Made by a program: the position numbers and the translations under genes. 64,000 bases of DNA from Fuerstiella sp. (GTDB lineage Bacteria > Planctomycetota > Planctomycetia > Planctomycetales > Planctomycetaceae), in assembly GCA_022447225.1 (NCBI GenBank), contig JAKVAZ010000008.1, forward strand, positions 1-64,000, written 5' to 3'. Each line of letters starts with the position of its first letter. Within the stretch, counting starts at the first letter, position 1. This document shows positions 55,578 through 63,823 of the stretch, piece by piece. Under the pieces are notes generated by a model. The model ran no database searches, was not told the DNA's origin, and worked only from the letters and a program-made list of their open reading frames with translations.

Positions 55578-57797
55578 ATGTCATTGATGACGCAAAACAT
55601 GCAGCCGACAATGCGGCGATCGATTCCGCTGTGTATGCGTAACGATCTGAAAATGTCATCGATGCAGTTTCGGGGACGTCCCTACTGGACTGTCAAAGAT
55701 CCGGTTTCACTGCGGTACCATCGACTGAGAGAGGAACAGTATCTGCTGCTGACGCTGCTTGACGGAAAACGCACACTGGAAGAACTGCAAAGGATTCTGC
55801 AGCAGAAATTCCCTTACGCACACTGGGGTCTGACGGATCTTCAAAGTCTCGTCAGTGACCTTCATGAAAAACGACTGGTTGTCAGTCAGCGCAGGGGGCA
55901 GGCCGAAGGCATCAACAGACAGCGACAGAAAACCCAACGACAAAAACTGTTTTCTGCAACAATGAGTCTGTTGTTTCTGCGTTTGCCCGGTGTCTATCCC
56001 GAACCGTTTCTGAGACGCGGTTATCCCTGGATCCGCTGGATCTTTCATCCCCTGGCAATTCTGACCGTGATCGGCATTGTCGTGTCTGCCATGGGGCTGC
56101 TGGCGATTAACTTCCATGTGGCGATGCGACAAATGCCGGAATTCCAGCAGTTCTTTGGATGGCCAAATCTTCTCTACCTGTCAATGACAATCGCGGTGGT
56201 CAAGGTCTTTCATGAACTTGGACACGGTTTTACCTGCCACCATTGCGGAGCCGAGTCACACTCAATTGGTGTGATGCTGCTCGTCTTCAGCCCGACGCTT
56301 TACTGCGACGTCACAGACAGCTGGATGCTGCCCGGCAAATGGCAGCGGATCGCAATCGCTGCTGCGGGCATCTATGTGGAAGTATTTCTGTCGGCAATCG
56401 CATTATTCTGCTGGTGGTATACCGAACCCGGATTGCTGCATCATCTGGCACTGAATGTGTTCTTCGTCACATCAGTCAGTACAGTCATCATTAATATGAA
56501 TCCACTCATGCGGTTCGATGGATATTATTTACTGAGTGATTTCCTGGAGATCCCCAATCTGCAACAGCGGTCATCACAGGCAGTCCTCAACTGGATAGGA
56601 TGGAACTGCTTTGGCATTGAACCTCGACCCGATCCGTTTGAACCGGAGCGAGGCAAAGCGTGGCTGATGTCGTTCGCAGCTGGTTCCGGGATCTATCGCG
56701 GTTTCGTGATGGTCGGGATCGGAATATTTCTTTACACGGTGCTGAAGCCGTATCGGCTGCAAAATCTGGGAGTGATGCTGAGTGTATTTTCTATCAGCAT
56801 GATGGTGGGACAGTTTCTGTATCGGGTGGTGACGATGGTACGAGTTCCACGGTCAAAACAATTAAGCCGCAAACGAATGGCAGTATCAGCTCTTGTCGTG
56901 GCAACAGTCGTCCTGGCTGTCTCTCAAATTCCGGTTCCCCTGTACATTCAGGCTGCTGTCATGATCCAGCCGCACGATGTGAAACACATATATACAAAGA
57001 CGGCAGGAACACTCCGTGAAATTCGCGTACAGTCAGGTGACCAGGTCCGTCAGGATCAGGTCCTGGCGACTCTGACCAGTCCGGAACTGGACGATCGTTT
57101 GCGGGAACTGGAAGTGGAGATTGCAGTTCAGAGACAGCGCAGACGCAACGCTGTGATTCAGCGTGACCCGGCTCAAAAGCAGCTCGCTGAGAATGCTCTT
57201 GCCAGCAGGCTCGATCAACAGCGTGAAGCTCTTCAGCAACATGAGCGATTGATCCTAAAATCCCCCGTCAGTGGAGCCATTGTTTCAGCAGAAGTCCAGC
57301 CAAAGGAGCAAAAACCCAGCGACGATCACTCTCTGGAGCAATGGTACGGAAATCCACTGGAAACCCACAATCTCGGAGCCTTACTGCTTCCGAACACTCA
57401 CCTGTGCAGCATTGCCCCGAATGACCGCCTGGAAGCGGTATTGTTCATTGACCAGTCCGATCGTAACGATCTGCAGCCGGGGCACCCGGTCCGTATCAAA
57501 TTTGATCACCTGCCGAACCAGGTCTACGAAGGCGATGTGACTGACCTGTCTGCACAGGCTGTTGCCTATGTGCCTTCCATTCTTTCCAACAAGACAGGTG
57601 GCCCACTGCCCACAGTCACAGAAGAAGGACGTGAACGTCTGACCGGCGTTGCATGGAAGGCGCGTGTTATCCTTAATCGTGATTCAGGTCTGTTTGTCAG
57701 CGGCCTCCGGGGACGCGCCCGTGTCGTGATCTCCAGTCGTTCCCTGGGCAGCTGGCTGTACCGGTGGATTCGCAAGACCGTTCATTTTCGACTGTAA
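55578..57797 (+). CDS. PqqD-like - M50 metalloprotease - HlyD fusion
   Basis: A 739-residue membrane protein with three parts. Residues about 50-110 resemble a PqqD-like winged helix (LLDGKRTLEELQRILQ). Residues about 150-420 form a site-2-type M50 protease with membrane helices: the zinc motif HELGHGF (H212, E213, H216), CDVTDSWML and the conserved NPLMRFDGYYLLSDFLEIPN. Residues about 450-739 are a HlyD-type adaptor (AGTLREIRVQSGDQVRQDQVLATL, coiled coil, SGAIVSAEV). Such fusions (COG1994-like, YydH-like) are found in peptide-maturation/export loci. The zinc site is intact, so cleavage of a membrane peptide is plausible. The ATG at 55578 was chosen; PqqD-like similarity begins only near residue 50, so a later start cannot be excluded. 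Confidence 0.9.
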   Translation: MSLMTQNMQPTMRRSIPLCMRNDLKMSSMQFRGRPYWTVKDPVSLRYHRLREEQYLLLTLLDGKRTLEELQRILQQKFPYAHWGLTDLQSLVSDLHEKRLVVSQRRGQAEGINRQRQKTQRQKLFSATMSLLFLRLPGVYPEPFLRRGYPWIRWIFHPLAILTVIGIVVSAMGLLAINFHVAMRQMPEFQQFFGWPNLLYLSMTIAVVKVFHELGHGFTCHHCGAESHSIGVMLLVFSPTLYCDVTDSWMLPGKWQRIAIAAAGIYVEVFLSAIALFCWWYTEPGLLHHLALNVFFVTSVSTVIINMNPLMRFDGYYLLSDFLEIPNLQQRSSQAVLNWIGWNCFGIEPRPDPFEPERGKAWLMSFAAGSGIYRGFVMVGIGIFLYTVLKPYRLQNLGVMLSVFSISMMVGQFLYRVVTMVRVPRSKQLSRKRMAVSALVVATVVLAVSQIPVPLYIQAAVMIQPHDVKHIYTKTAGTLREIRVQSGDQVRQDQVLATLTSPELDDRLRELEVEIAVQRQRRRNAVIQRDPAQKQLAENALASRLDQQREALQQHERLILKSPVSGAIVSAEVQPKEQKPSDDHSLEQWYGNPLETHNLGALLLPNTHLCSIAPNDRLEAVLFIDQSDRNDLQPGHPVRIKFDHLPNQVYEGDVTDLSAQAVAYVPSILSNKTGGPLPTVTEEGRERLTGVAWKARVILNRDSGLFVSGLRGRARVVISSRSLGSWLYRWIRKTVHFRL

Positions 57798-57874
57798 ACA
57801 GGACGCCGGTCTTCCGAAGACTTACGCTTCGTCCGACATGGTCACAACCAACCACACCAATGACAGTCTTTGAT

Positions 57875-58894
57875 TCATGCCGGTTTCAGCTGAGTTAACA
57901 ACAGATCATCGTCCAGAGACCGATGGGGAGCGATTCCGGAGGATTTGAGTCGGGCGTGATAGTCCCGAACAGCTTCATCCGGTGCAATAAGCCCGTCCGC
58001 CAGTGCACGCAGGACGGTGACAAATTCCAGCTGATCTTCAGCCATATTGATTTTACGTCCGAACAGTGCAGCTCGTGCGCCGTATTTTTTTGCTTCCCAA
58101 AGCATCCGAAAAGCGTCATGCGTTGTCCCCGATGGTCCCCCCAGGATGCCAGGAATCAGGCGTGGATCGTAATGGGTAAGCTGTTCCATTGCCGCCGGAC
58201 CAAAATACGGCATCTTCAGAAAAAGCGGACGGGCCGACTGCGTCACTCCGGCCAGACAACGTGCGATGCAGTCATTCACGAATCGGGGAATGTCGTCGGG
58301 AGTCCTGTTGCCTGTTGCATTTGGAGCAAACACTTCGAGAAAATGACGAAATTTCTTTTGTTCGGCTTCGATTCGAAATTCACGATATTTTTCCGCGGTT
58401 TCCAGATCGAGATCCCGATCATTATTAAAAGTCACGGAATACAGACCGAGGTCCGCACCGGTCTGAAGCTCATCGGACGGACATTCGATCCGCCCACACT
58501 GGATCTGCTCAATCGTGGCCGAACGAAAGGCACGTGACGGTTCACTGCCGTAACTACCGCTCATTCCAAGCCAGACGTCCGTGGAATCATTGGCACGCAC
58601 TGCCGGAGTGACAGAACTGTCATCGAACTGCCGTTCGATAATCGTCAGCTGTTCACTGGTGCTGGCACTCATCAGCATGATATCCACAAGACCCTGCGCG
58701 GTAATCCGGCGCATGGACTCACGGTACTGCTCCAGACTCTGAAACGGAAACTGATCCTGGTCATTGCCTGTGTTCATTCCAGGAGCTCCGATACCAAAGC
58801 CCATGTCTCCATCTTTGGCATCTGCCAGAATGAAATCGTCAACCGACGGATCTGCAGCGATTCGGGATAGTTTTTCGTCCAGTGTCTTCTTCAT
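57875..58894 (-). CDS. DhnA/LsrF-type class I aldolase
   Basis: A 339-residue TIM-barrel protein. The Schiff-base Lys227 lies in PLFLKMPYFGP, and the phosphate-binding region GGPSGTTHDA and AALFGRKIN follow. It belongs to the DhnA/LsrF group of fructose-bisphosphate-aldolase-like enzymes, which cleave or thiolyse phosphorylated sugars. The first half (residues about 60-130) has an unusual insertion with TAQGLVDIMLMSASTSEQLT and YGSEPSRAF. The PfkB-type kinase gene (59245-60216) is divergent from it, separated by 350 bases; a kinase/aldolase pair that phosphorylates and splits a sugar is an attractive but inferred pathway. The start ATG at 58894 is the only reasonable one. Confidence 0.85.
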   Translation of the reverse strand: MKKTLDEKLSRIAADPSVDDFILADAKDGDMGFGIGAPGMNTGNDQDQFPFQSLEQYRESMRRITAQGLVDIMLMSASTSEQLTIIERQFDDSSVTPAVRANDSTDVWLGMSGSYGSEPSRAFRSATIEQIQCGRIECPSDELQTGADLGLYSVTFNNDRDLDLETAEKYREFRIEAEQKKFRHFLEVFAPNATGNRTPDDIPRFVNDCIARCLAGVTQSARPLFLKMPYFGPAAMEQLTHYDPRLIPGILGGPSGTTHDAFRMLWEAKKYGARAALFGRKINMAEDQLEFVTVLRALADGLIAPDEAVRDYHARLKSSGIAPHRSLDDDLLLTQLKPA

Positions 58895-59244
58895 GTCGGG
58901 TCAGAACAGGTCGCTCAATGGATTGTGAACAAATTCATACGCGCTTAAATCATCCTACCGGCTGATTATAACCGTGTCGAACGACTACAATTGCCGGCTA
59001 TAATTGCACTGCTGATTAGGACTGATTTACTTATTCCCGGTGTCCGGAAGGACACGAGATGCCGGATAGACAACCGAAGCAGGCAGGCGAAAGAAACATT
59101 CAGACCGATTGCTCAGAAATGCGGAAAACGGTAACTCACATGCACTGGTTGCCGTACAGAATGCTGAGTATGGGATGTTGCCGAATCTGTTTTCCCCGGG
59201 TTCCGAAAGATCGTATTCAGTCAGGCTGAACAATTCCGAATCTG
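58895..59244. other. Divergent promoter region between aldolase and sugar kinase
   Basis: 350 bases with no gene. Near 58985-59010 a TTGCCG...TATAATTG-like AT-rich segment (GGCTATAATTG) may be a -10 element. A small CAATT/AATTG inverted repeat flanks it. Confidence 0.4.
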
Positions 59245-60216
59245 ATGAACGATAAAATGGCTGAAAAACCCAGGGCAATTGACTGCATTGTCTGCGGAGA
59301 AATCTGCGTTGATCTTCCTGTATCCACCGTAGATCGCTCCCGACCATTGATCGAACTCCCCATCGGGCATGTTGATCCCATTCTTCCAGGTTCAGGGGGC
59401 ATCGTGGCAAACAGCGGTATGGCCATGACCCGTCTTGGACTCAGGACCAGCGCTTTTGGCTGCGTGGGTGATGATCTGTGGGGACGTTTTCTTCGGGAAC
59501 GTCTGGCCGAAGAAGGTGTTGAGACTTCACATCTGGTCACCATGAAAGGTCGGCCATCGAGTGTTACTGTTGTTGTCGGCGGTGACGACGGAGAACACAC
59601 TTTTTTATTTCATGCAGGTGCGTCTCAACGCTTCAACCGCAGCATGATCGAGCAGAAATTAGAGGTGTTCAAAGAGTGCCAGTACGCTCTTTTCGGTTAC
59701 TACGCCCTGATGCCGGCACTGGAAAACGAACTTTCAGATGTCTTCCGACAGCTGCAGGGGACGGGCTGTCAAATCGCAATGGACACGGCGGGTGGAGGTG
59801 GCTCCATGACGCCGCTCAACCGAATTCTGCCTCATGTCAATATCTACATTCCCAGCCTGATCGAAGCACAGTCACAAACAAAACAGCGAGATCCCCGATC
59901 AATGATCGAATTTTATCGTCGCTATGCTCCAAATGCTCTCCTGGGCATTAAACTGGGTAATCAGGGCGCAATTTTAAGCCCGGCAGATGGCGAATGGATC
60001 CATATCGATCCCGTGACACCACCAGGCGTGGTCATTGATACCACCGGTGCCGGCGACTGTTTTTACGCCGGCCTGATCACGGGGCTCGTCCGTGGCAGGT
60101 CAATTGAGGAATCCGGCAGACTGGCTGCAGCTGCCGGTGCGTGTTCCGTGACCCAAACTGGTGCTGTCAACGGTCTGGGAGATTTGACATCACTGTTGCA
60201 GCTGGCACATGCCTGA
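59245..60216 (+). CDS. PfkB-family carbohydrate kinase
   Basis: A 323-residue sugar kinase. The N-terminal CIVCGEICVDLPVST and PGSGGIVANSGMAMTRLGLRTSAFG match the first PfkB signature region, and IDTTGAGDCFYAGLITG (Asp265-Gly281) is the second, with catalytic Asp271. Length and order are normal for ribokinase-like enzymes. It would phosphorylate a sugar or aldonate; the exact one is unknown. The DhnA-type aldolase encoded divergently could act on its product. ATG at 59245 or the ATG at 59257 could be the start; no strong Shine-Dalgarno supports either. Confidence 0.92.
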   Translation: MNDKMAEKPRAIDCIVCGEICVDLPVSTVDRSRPLIELPIGHVDPILPGSGGIVANSGMAMTRLGLRTSAFGCVGDDLWGRFLRERLAEEGVETSHLVTMKGRPSSVTVVVGGDDGEHTFLFHAGASQRFNRSMIEQKLEVFKECQYALFGYYALMPALENELSDVFRQLQGTGCQIAMDTAGGGGSMTPLNRILPHVNIYIPSLIEAQSQTKQRDPRSMIEFYRRYAPNALLGIKLGNQGAILSPADGEWIHIDPVTPPGVVIDTTGAGDCFYAGLITGLVRGRSIEESGRLAAAAGACSVTQTGAVNGLGDLTSLLQLAHA

Positions 60217-60229
60217 TCGCGCAGCCGAA

Positions 60230-60244
60230 ACCCGGTTTCCGGGT
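60230..60244 (+). terminator. Weak hairpin after the PfkB kinase gene
   Basis: ACCCGG and CCGGGT are separated by TTT, 13 bases after the stop codon. The stem has only 6 bp and is not followed by a clear T-run. Confidence 0.3.
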
Positions 60245-60246
60245 CC

Positions 60247-60320
60247 AATTAGTGCTTTAGAACGTCAAATCTATCGAATCAGGAACACTAATTTTACGGA
60301 TTCCCGGAATCATAAATTAG
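60247..60320. repeat. Nested inverted repeats
   Basis: AATTAGTG (60247-60254) pairs with CACTAATT (60286-60293). CTAATTTTA (60288-60296) pairs with TAAATTAG (60313-60320) with one bulge, and GATTCC/GGAATC (60299-60311) lies inside. The first and second share bases, so alternative foldings are possible. Confidence 0.5.
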
Positions 60321-60627
60321 GGCACCTGGAGTTCCTCGGATAGGACTCTGCACAACGTATATTAACATGTGCGCAGAGTAGCGTGAGTAAATGACGATGG
60401 ATTGAGCTCATATTGATACTGATCCGGAGTCGGAAGATATTTAATCAACACCTGTATTTCCTAATCTTGGTTGCGTAAACATTGGACTATTGTCCACCGT
60501 TCTGCTCGCTTAGGTTTCGAGTTGTTGACTCACCCAGGACTTTTTGCCGGTTGTCTGCCGACAACCGGAATACGTGTTTCCGATGAGCAAGTAAGTTGGT
60601 CATTGACCGCCCATACGGAAAACAAAG

Positions 60628-62238
60628 TTGTCCGAAACAAACAACACGTTCCGCACGCAATCTTCTGATCCTGACGCAACCGCCATCACGGATCCAAACC
60701 ACATTCTGTACATGAATGCGGTCTCGTCGGAAGACGCTGCCCGTGAAACACAGGCACTCCTCGATGTTCAGTCACGAAATCCGTCGGTCGCACTAGCATT
60801 TCGACTTGAAGAAGGAACTCGGCAACTCCTGCGGAAACGCTTATTGATTGTCGGCGCCTGCCTGATCGCCGTGATGACTGTTGTTGCCGTGAGCATGGCG
60901 TTAAATCTTGGGTTAATGCCAGGCAGCATCTGGTTCCGAACACTGGCAATTGCCTTTTTAATTTCCCTTATGCTGTTTCTGCGCTTCGCCGGTCATATCT
61001 CTGTGGGGTCGTTACGCAGAATCGAACTATTGATAGTGGCCGTGCCTGTTATCGAGATGGTCGTGCTGCAAACATTCAGAACTGAATTCCAGCTACGACT
61101 TGACGCACCGGATATGATTCCGGCGATACGAGCAACTGTCGCACTCGTCACCTGCCTGCTCATTGCAATCTACGGGATATTCATACCCGGTACATGGCAA
61201 CGAACGGCCATTGTCGGCTGCTGTGTTGCCCTGTTGCCGACAGTTGCAGCATTGATTCATATTCGTCTGGACCCGCAACTCCGGCTTTATGATTCATTCA
61301 ATTACGCAATCCCTACTCTCACCCTTTCGATGGCAGTCGTTGCCGCACTGGGGTCGCATCTTGTCTCTGAATTGAGACGTGACGTGGAAGCCGCCCGCCA
61401 GTATGGCCAGTACCGACTCACAGAAGAGATCGGGCGCGGGGGTATGGGCGTTGTCTACCGGGGCGAACACCGATTGCTGAAGCGGCCGGCGGCAATTAAG
61501 CTGATCCAGCCTGAATCGGCTGCCGACGAAATCGCAGTTGCGCGGTTTGAACAGGAAGTCCAGCTCTCAGCAACATTGACTCACTGGAATACCGTCCGCA
61601 TTTTTGACTACGGACGCACCGATCACGGTGACTTCTACTGTGTCATGGAGTTGCTGGAAGGTTTGACCCTGCGAAGTCTGCTGCGGACTCAAAAGAGACT
61701 GTCGGTGGAAGAAACACTGCGCATAACGGAACAGTTGTGTGATGGACTTCAGGAAGCACATCGTAAAGGAATGGTGCATCGGGACCTAAAGCCGGCAAAC
61801 GTATTTCTGGCCGAAACAGGTGGCCTGAGTCAGGTTGTCAAGATTCTTGACTTCGGCGTCGCAACGACGACAACATCCGGCAATTCACCCGACAACACAC
61901 AACTGATCGGAACCCCCTACTATATGTCTCCCGAACAGATTCGGGGAGAAGTCACAGATATGACCGGGGACATCTACTCCCTTGGCTGTCTTATTTTCGA
62001 GTGCATCACAGGAGCCCCTCCATTCACCGCACGGAATGTGAAAGAGGTTTTGTCAGACCACTTAAAAAAAGATCCGCCCATCGATCAGCTTCCGGAATCA
62101 CCTTCAGGTTTGCGTGATCTCGTCAGAAGATGTCTGGAAAAAGAACCAGCACATCGATTTGCGACGGTAGCGACACTTAGCGACGCCTGCCGAATTCTGT
62201 CTGACAGAAACCAGTATCTGCACAGGGTATTCAGCTGA
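60628..62238 (+). CDS. Membrane Ser/Thr protein kinase with N-terminal helices
   Basis: A 536-residue protein. Six membrane helices (residues about 70-245; LLIVGACLIAVMTVVAVSM, LAIAFLISLMLFLRF, ELLIVAVPVIEMVVL) form the N-terminal half. The kinase domain follows (residues about 262-520) with IGRGGMGVVYRGE (glycine loop, residues 268-280), Lys291, HRDLKPANV, ILDFGVAT and SPEQIRGE. All catalytic residues look intact, unlike the DVG in the other kinase of this window. The frame starts at a TTG (60628, GGAAAA upstream); an ATG at 60712 is a good alternative. The membrane part is N-terminal, the reverse of the kinase at 40454. Confidence 0.9.
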   Translation: MSETNNTFRTQSSDPDATAITDPNHILYMNAVSSEDAARETQALLDVQSRNPSVALAFRLEEGTRQLLRKRLLIVGACLIAVMTVVAVSMALNLGLMPGSIWFRTLAIAFLISLMLFLRFAGHISVGSLRRIELLIVAVPVIEMVVLQTFRTEFQLRLDAPDMIPAIRATVALVTCLLIAIYGIFIPGTWQRTAIVGCCVALLPTVAALIHIRLDPQLRLYDSFNYAIPTLTLSMAVVAALGSHLVSELRRDVEAARQYGQYRLTEEIGRGGMGVVYRGEHRLLKRPAAIKLIQPESAADEIAVARFEQEVQLSATLTHWNTVRIFDYGRTDHGDFYCVMELLEGLTLRSLLRTQKRLSVEETLRITEQLCDGLQEAHRKGMVHRDLKPANVFLAETGGLSQVVKILDFGVATTTTSGNSPDNTQLIGTPYYMSPEQIRGEVTDMTGDIYSLGCLIFECITGAPPFTARNVKEVLSDHLKKDPPIDQLPESPSGLRDLVRRCLEKEPAHRFATVATLSDACRILSDRNQYLHRVFS

Positions 62239-62434
62239 GGTTCAGCGCACCCGGGAACTTAAGTACATCCTACACGGCAGGTGAGAGCCTTGTTCCCCCC
62301 AGGCCGCTGCGGTGTCAGTGTTGGCCTGACCCGCGGTCAGGATCCAACGCCTCGCACAGCGTCACCCGAAAAGAGACATCTGTTGATTCGTGGCAGCCCG
62401 TAACCGGTGCACAAAGAGCAACCAACTGTCTTTT

Positions 62435-63178
62435 CTAAAGCCCCTGGAACAGTGCCCTGCCAATTCGAATCATTGTCGCACCTTCCTCAATCGCCACATC
62501 GAAGTCACCACTCATACCCATCGACAGTTCCGTCAAGACAGCAGTTGAATCTCTCTGATTCAGTTCCTGTCGCAGTCGTGTGAGCTGCTTAAAGACCGGA
62601 CGTGCGTCTTCAGACATTTCACTGATCGGTGCCATGGTCATCAGCCCGGTGAGTTTCGTGCAGGGTCCGGCTGTCCGCACAATCGCCTCCCATGAATCCA
62701 AAATGCTGTCCGGCTCGAAGCCGGATTTCGAGCTTTCACCGGAAATATTGATCTGAAGCAAAATTTTTACGGAGCAGGCTGACTGCTCAGCCAGCAGACT
62801 CAGGCGTTTCAAAAGCTGCAGGGAATCAACTGAATGGATGGTACTGGCATGCAGAACGGCGAGCCGCGCCTTGTTGCGCTGGACCTGACCAATCTGGTGC
62901 CACTGAATCTCAGGGAGCTGCGGTTGCCTGTCAGCAAGCTGCTGAGGACGACTTTCACCGAAGCTGGAATGAATTTCGGCAAGCGCCTGAACCCACTCCC
63001 ATTTGGCATATTTTGTGACCGCAATCAGCTGCACATCATCCGAAGAACGACCGCAGGCGCGACAGATGTCAGAAATTCGAGCGTTGATGGATTCCAGATT
63101 CGCTCGGAGTGTTGTCCGGATTTGTTCCAATTCCTGTTTCCTGGTGACTGTCTGACGGAAAGTCTGAATCCAGACCAC
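62435..63178 (-). CDS. yggS: YggS-type PLP-binding protein
   Basis: A 247-residue protein of the pyridoxal-phosphate homeostasis family (PLPBP). Marks are Lys56 in LIAVTKYAK (PLP lysine), IHSVDSLQLLKRL, ILLQINISGESSKSGF, LTGLMTMAP, TELSMGMSGDFDVAIEEGATMIRIGRALF. It buffers PLP in the cytoplasm. The start is a GTG (63178), because there is no ATG upstream of the conserved LRANLESINARI; the leading residues WIQTFRQTVTRK are unusual but the length is normal. The family is often next to cell-division or proline genes, which are absent here. Confidence 0.92.
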   Translation of the reverse strand: MVWIQTFRQTVTRKQELEQIRTTLRANLESINARISDICRACGRSSDDVQLIAVTKYAKWEWVQALAEIHSSFGESRPQQLADRQPQLPEIQWHQIGQVQRNKARLAVLHASTIHSVDSLQLLKRLSLLAEQSACSVKILLQINISGESSKSGFEPDSILDSWEAIVRTAGPCTKLTGLMTMAPISEMSEDARPVFKQLTRLRQELNQRDSTAVLTELSMGMSGDFDVAIEEGATMIRIGRALFQGL

Positions 63179-63365
63179 GATAACGGCCGCGGACCTCGCG
63201 GCTGTCCTCCGAAATCGGGTTTCCAGTCTGTTTTTATTAATTCCAGCAACATTCGAACGGCATGATCTGCCGGTTTATGACCATCAGTACTGTAACACCT
63301 TGACATCAGCATAGTTAAATCGCTCAGTTCGTCGCCGCCGTACAAATTCAGCGTGGCAATCGATC

Positions 63366-63394
63366 TTGACCAGTTCTGAAGATACTCATACGTT
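63366..63394 (+). promoter_or_regulatory. Sigma70-like promoter candidate
   Basis: TTGACC (63366-63371), a 17-nt spacer and TACGTT (63389-63394). The -35 matches 5 of 6 bases, the -10 only 3 of 6, so support is moderate. It points toward the hairpins at 63416-63550. Confidence 0.3.
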
Positions 63395-63400
63395 CCCTGC

Positions 63401-63553
63401 AGATGCGGTCAGGACAGTAGTTGTCTCATGCTACTTGAAAGAACCAATCGCCCCCGGAAGTAGCTTGAGTCCTCCGCCCCCCCTGGGATTCGCTGCTTCC
63501 GGGACATATTGGAAAACCTCTCGTTTTCATCACGAAAACGAGAGGTTTTCTTT
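63401..63553 (+). ncRNA. Candidate small RNA with intrinsic terminator
   Basis: The stretch after the promoter candidate contains AGTAG-N10-CTACT (63416-63435), then CCGGAAGTAG (63454-63463) pairing with CTGCTTCCGG (63493-63502), 10 bp with one G-T pair, and inner pairing AGTCC/GGATT, and finally the terminator at 63512. No protein gene uses this terminator on the plus strand. I do not recognise the RNA as 6S, SRP, tmRNA or RNase P; a sRNA or cis-regulatory leader is possible. Confidence 0.35.
63512..63553 (+). terminator. Perfect 17-bp rho-independent terminator
   Basis: GAAAACCTCTCGTTTTC (63512-63528), ATCAC loop, GAAAACGAGAGGTTTTC (63534-63550), followed by TTT. The A-rich 5' arm and T-rich 3' arm make it suitable for both strands. 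Confidence 0.85.
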
Positions 63554-63802
63554 ATGCGCCCCAATTCACCACATACCCAGAGTTGTGTGTGTGAGTGTGT
63601 CAACACCATCCAGCAAATCATGCCAAACCGAGGCCACGTCCAACTGCCCGGGAACTTCAGTTGGTTCGCGTGTTCAGCGGGATACGCCGATACAGAACGC
63701 GACCGCCACAGGCAGTCAAAATACACATCTCACAGGCTGTGATCCCCCATTGCAGGTTTTTTAAACCCAAAATAGGTTGCGAATACTGAGTCTCCGAATG
63801 CG

Positions 63803-63809
63803 AGGAGGT
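63803..63809 (+). promoter_or_regulatory. Strong Shine-Dalgarno sequence AGGAGGT
   Basis: It lies 12 bases before an ATG (63822) that encodes only MCGSP and ends in a TGA overlapping ATG 63836 (ATGA), and 14 bases before the in-frame GTG at 63824. It decides the start of the last gene: GTG 63824 or, by coupling, ATG 63836. Confidence 0.6.
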
Positions 63810-63823
63810 CGGTAAAACTCAAT

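Larger units (their letters stand above)
60217..60627. other. Intergenic region with several inverted repeats
   Basis: About 410 bases. Besides a weak terminator-like hairpin for the sugar kinase (ACCCGG-TTT-CCGGGT, 60230-60244), it has nested inverted repeats between 60247 and 60320. No gene was seen. Confidence 0.45.
63179..63823. other. Long intergenic region with a possible small RNA and a strong terminator
   Basis: 645 bases without a protein gene. The region holds a promoter-like pair (63366-63394), two hairpins, a perfect terminator (63512-63550) and a GT-rich simple repeat at about 63583-63600. Confidence 0.6.

Noticed and set aside
57809-57821. GTCTTC-C-GAAGAC palindrome between two converging genes
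   Set aside because: The arms are only 6 bp with a one-base centre, so it cannot form a stable hairpin; not listed as a terminator.
57923-58537. 204-codon plus-strand frame
   Set aside because: Antisense to the DhnA-type aldolase, whose Schiff-base Lys and length are convincing.
63583-63600. GT-rich simple repeat resembling a microsatellite
   Set aside because: Short and imperfect; no sign of a regulatory or slippage role.
63366-63764. 132-codon plus-strand frame through the terminator
   Set aside because: The frame runs through a perfect terminator hairpin and encodes low-complexity Ser/Pro residues; it is not a gene.
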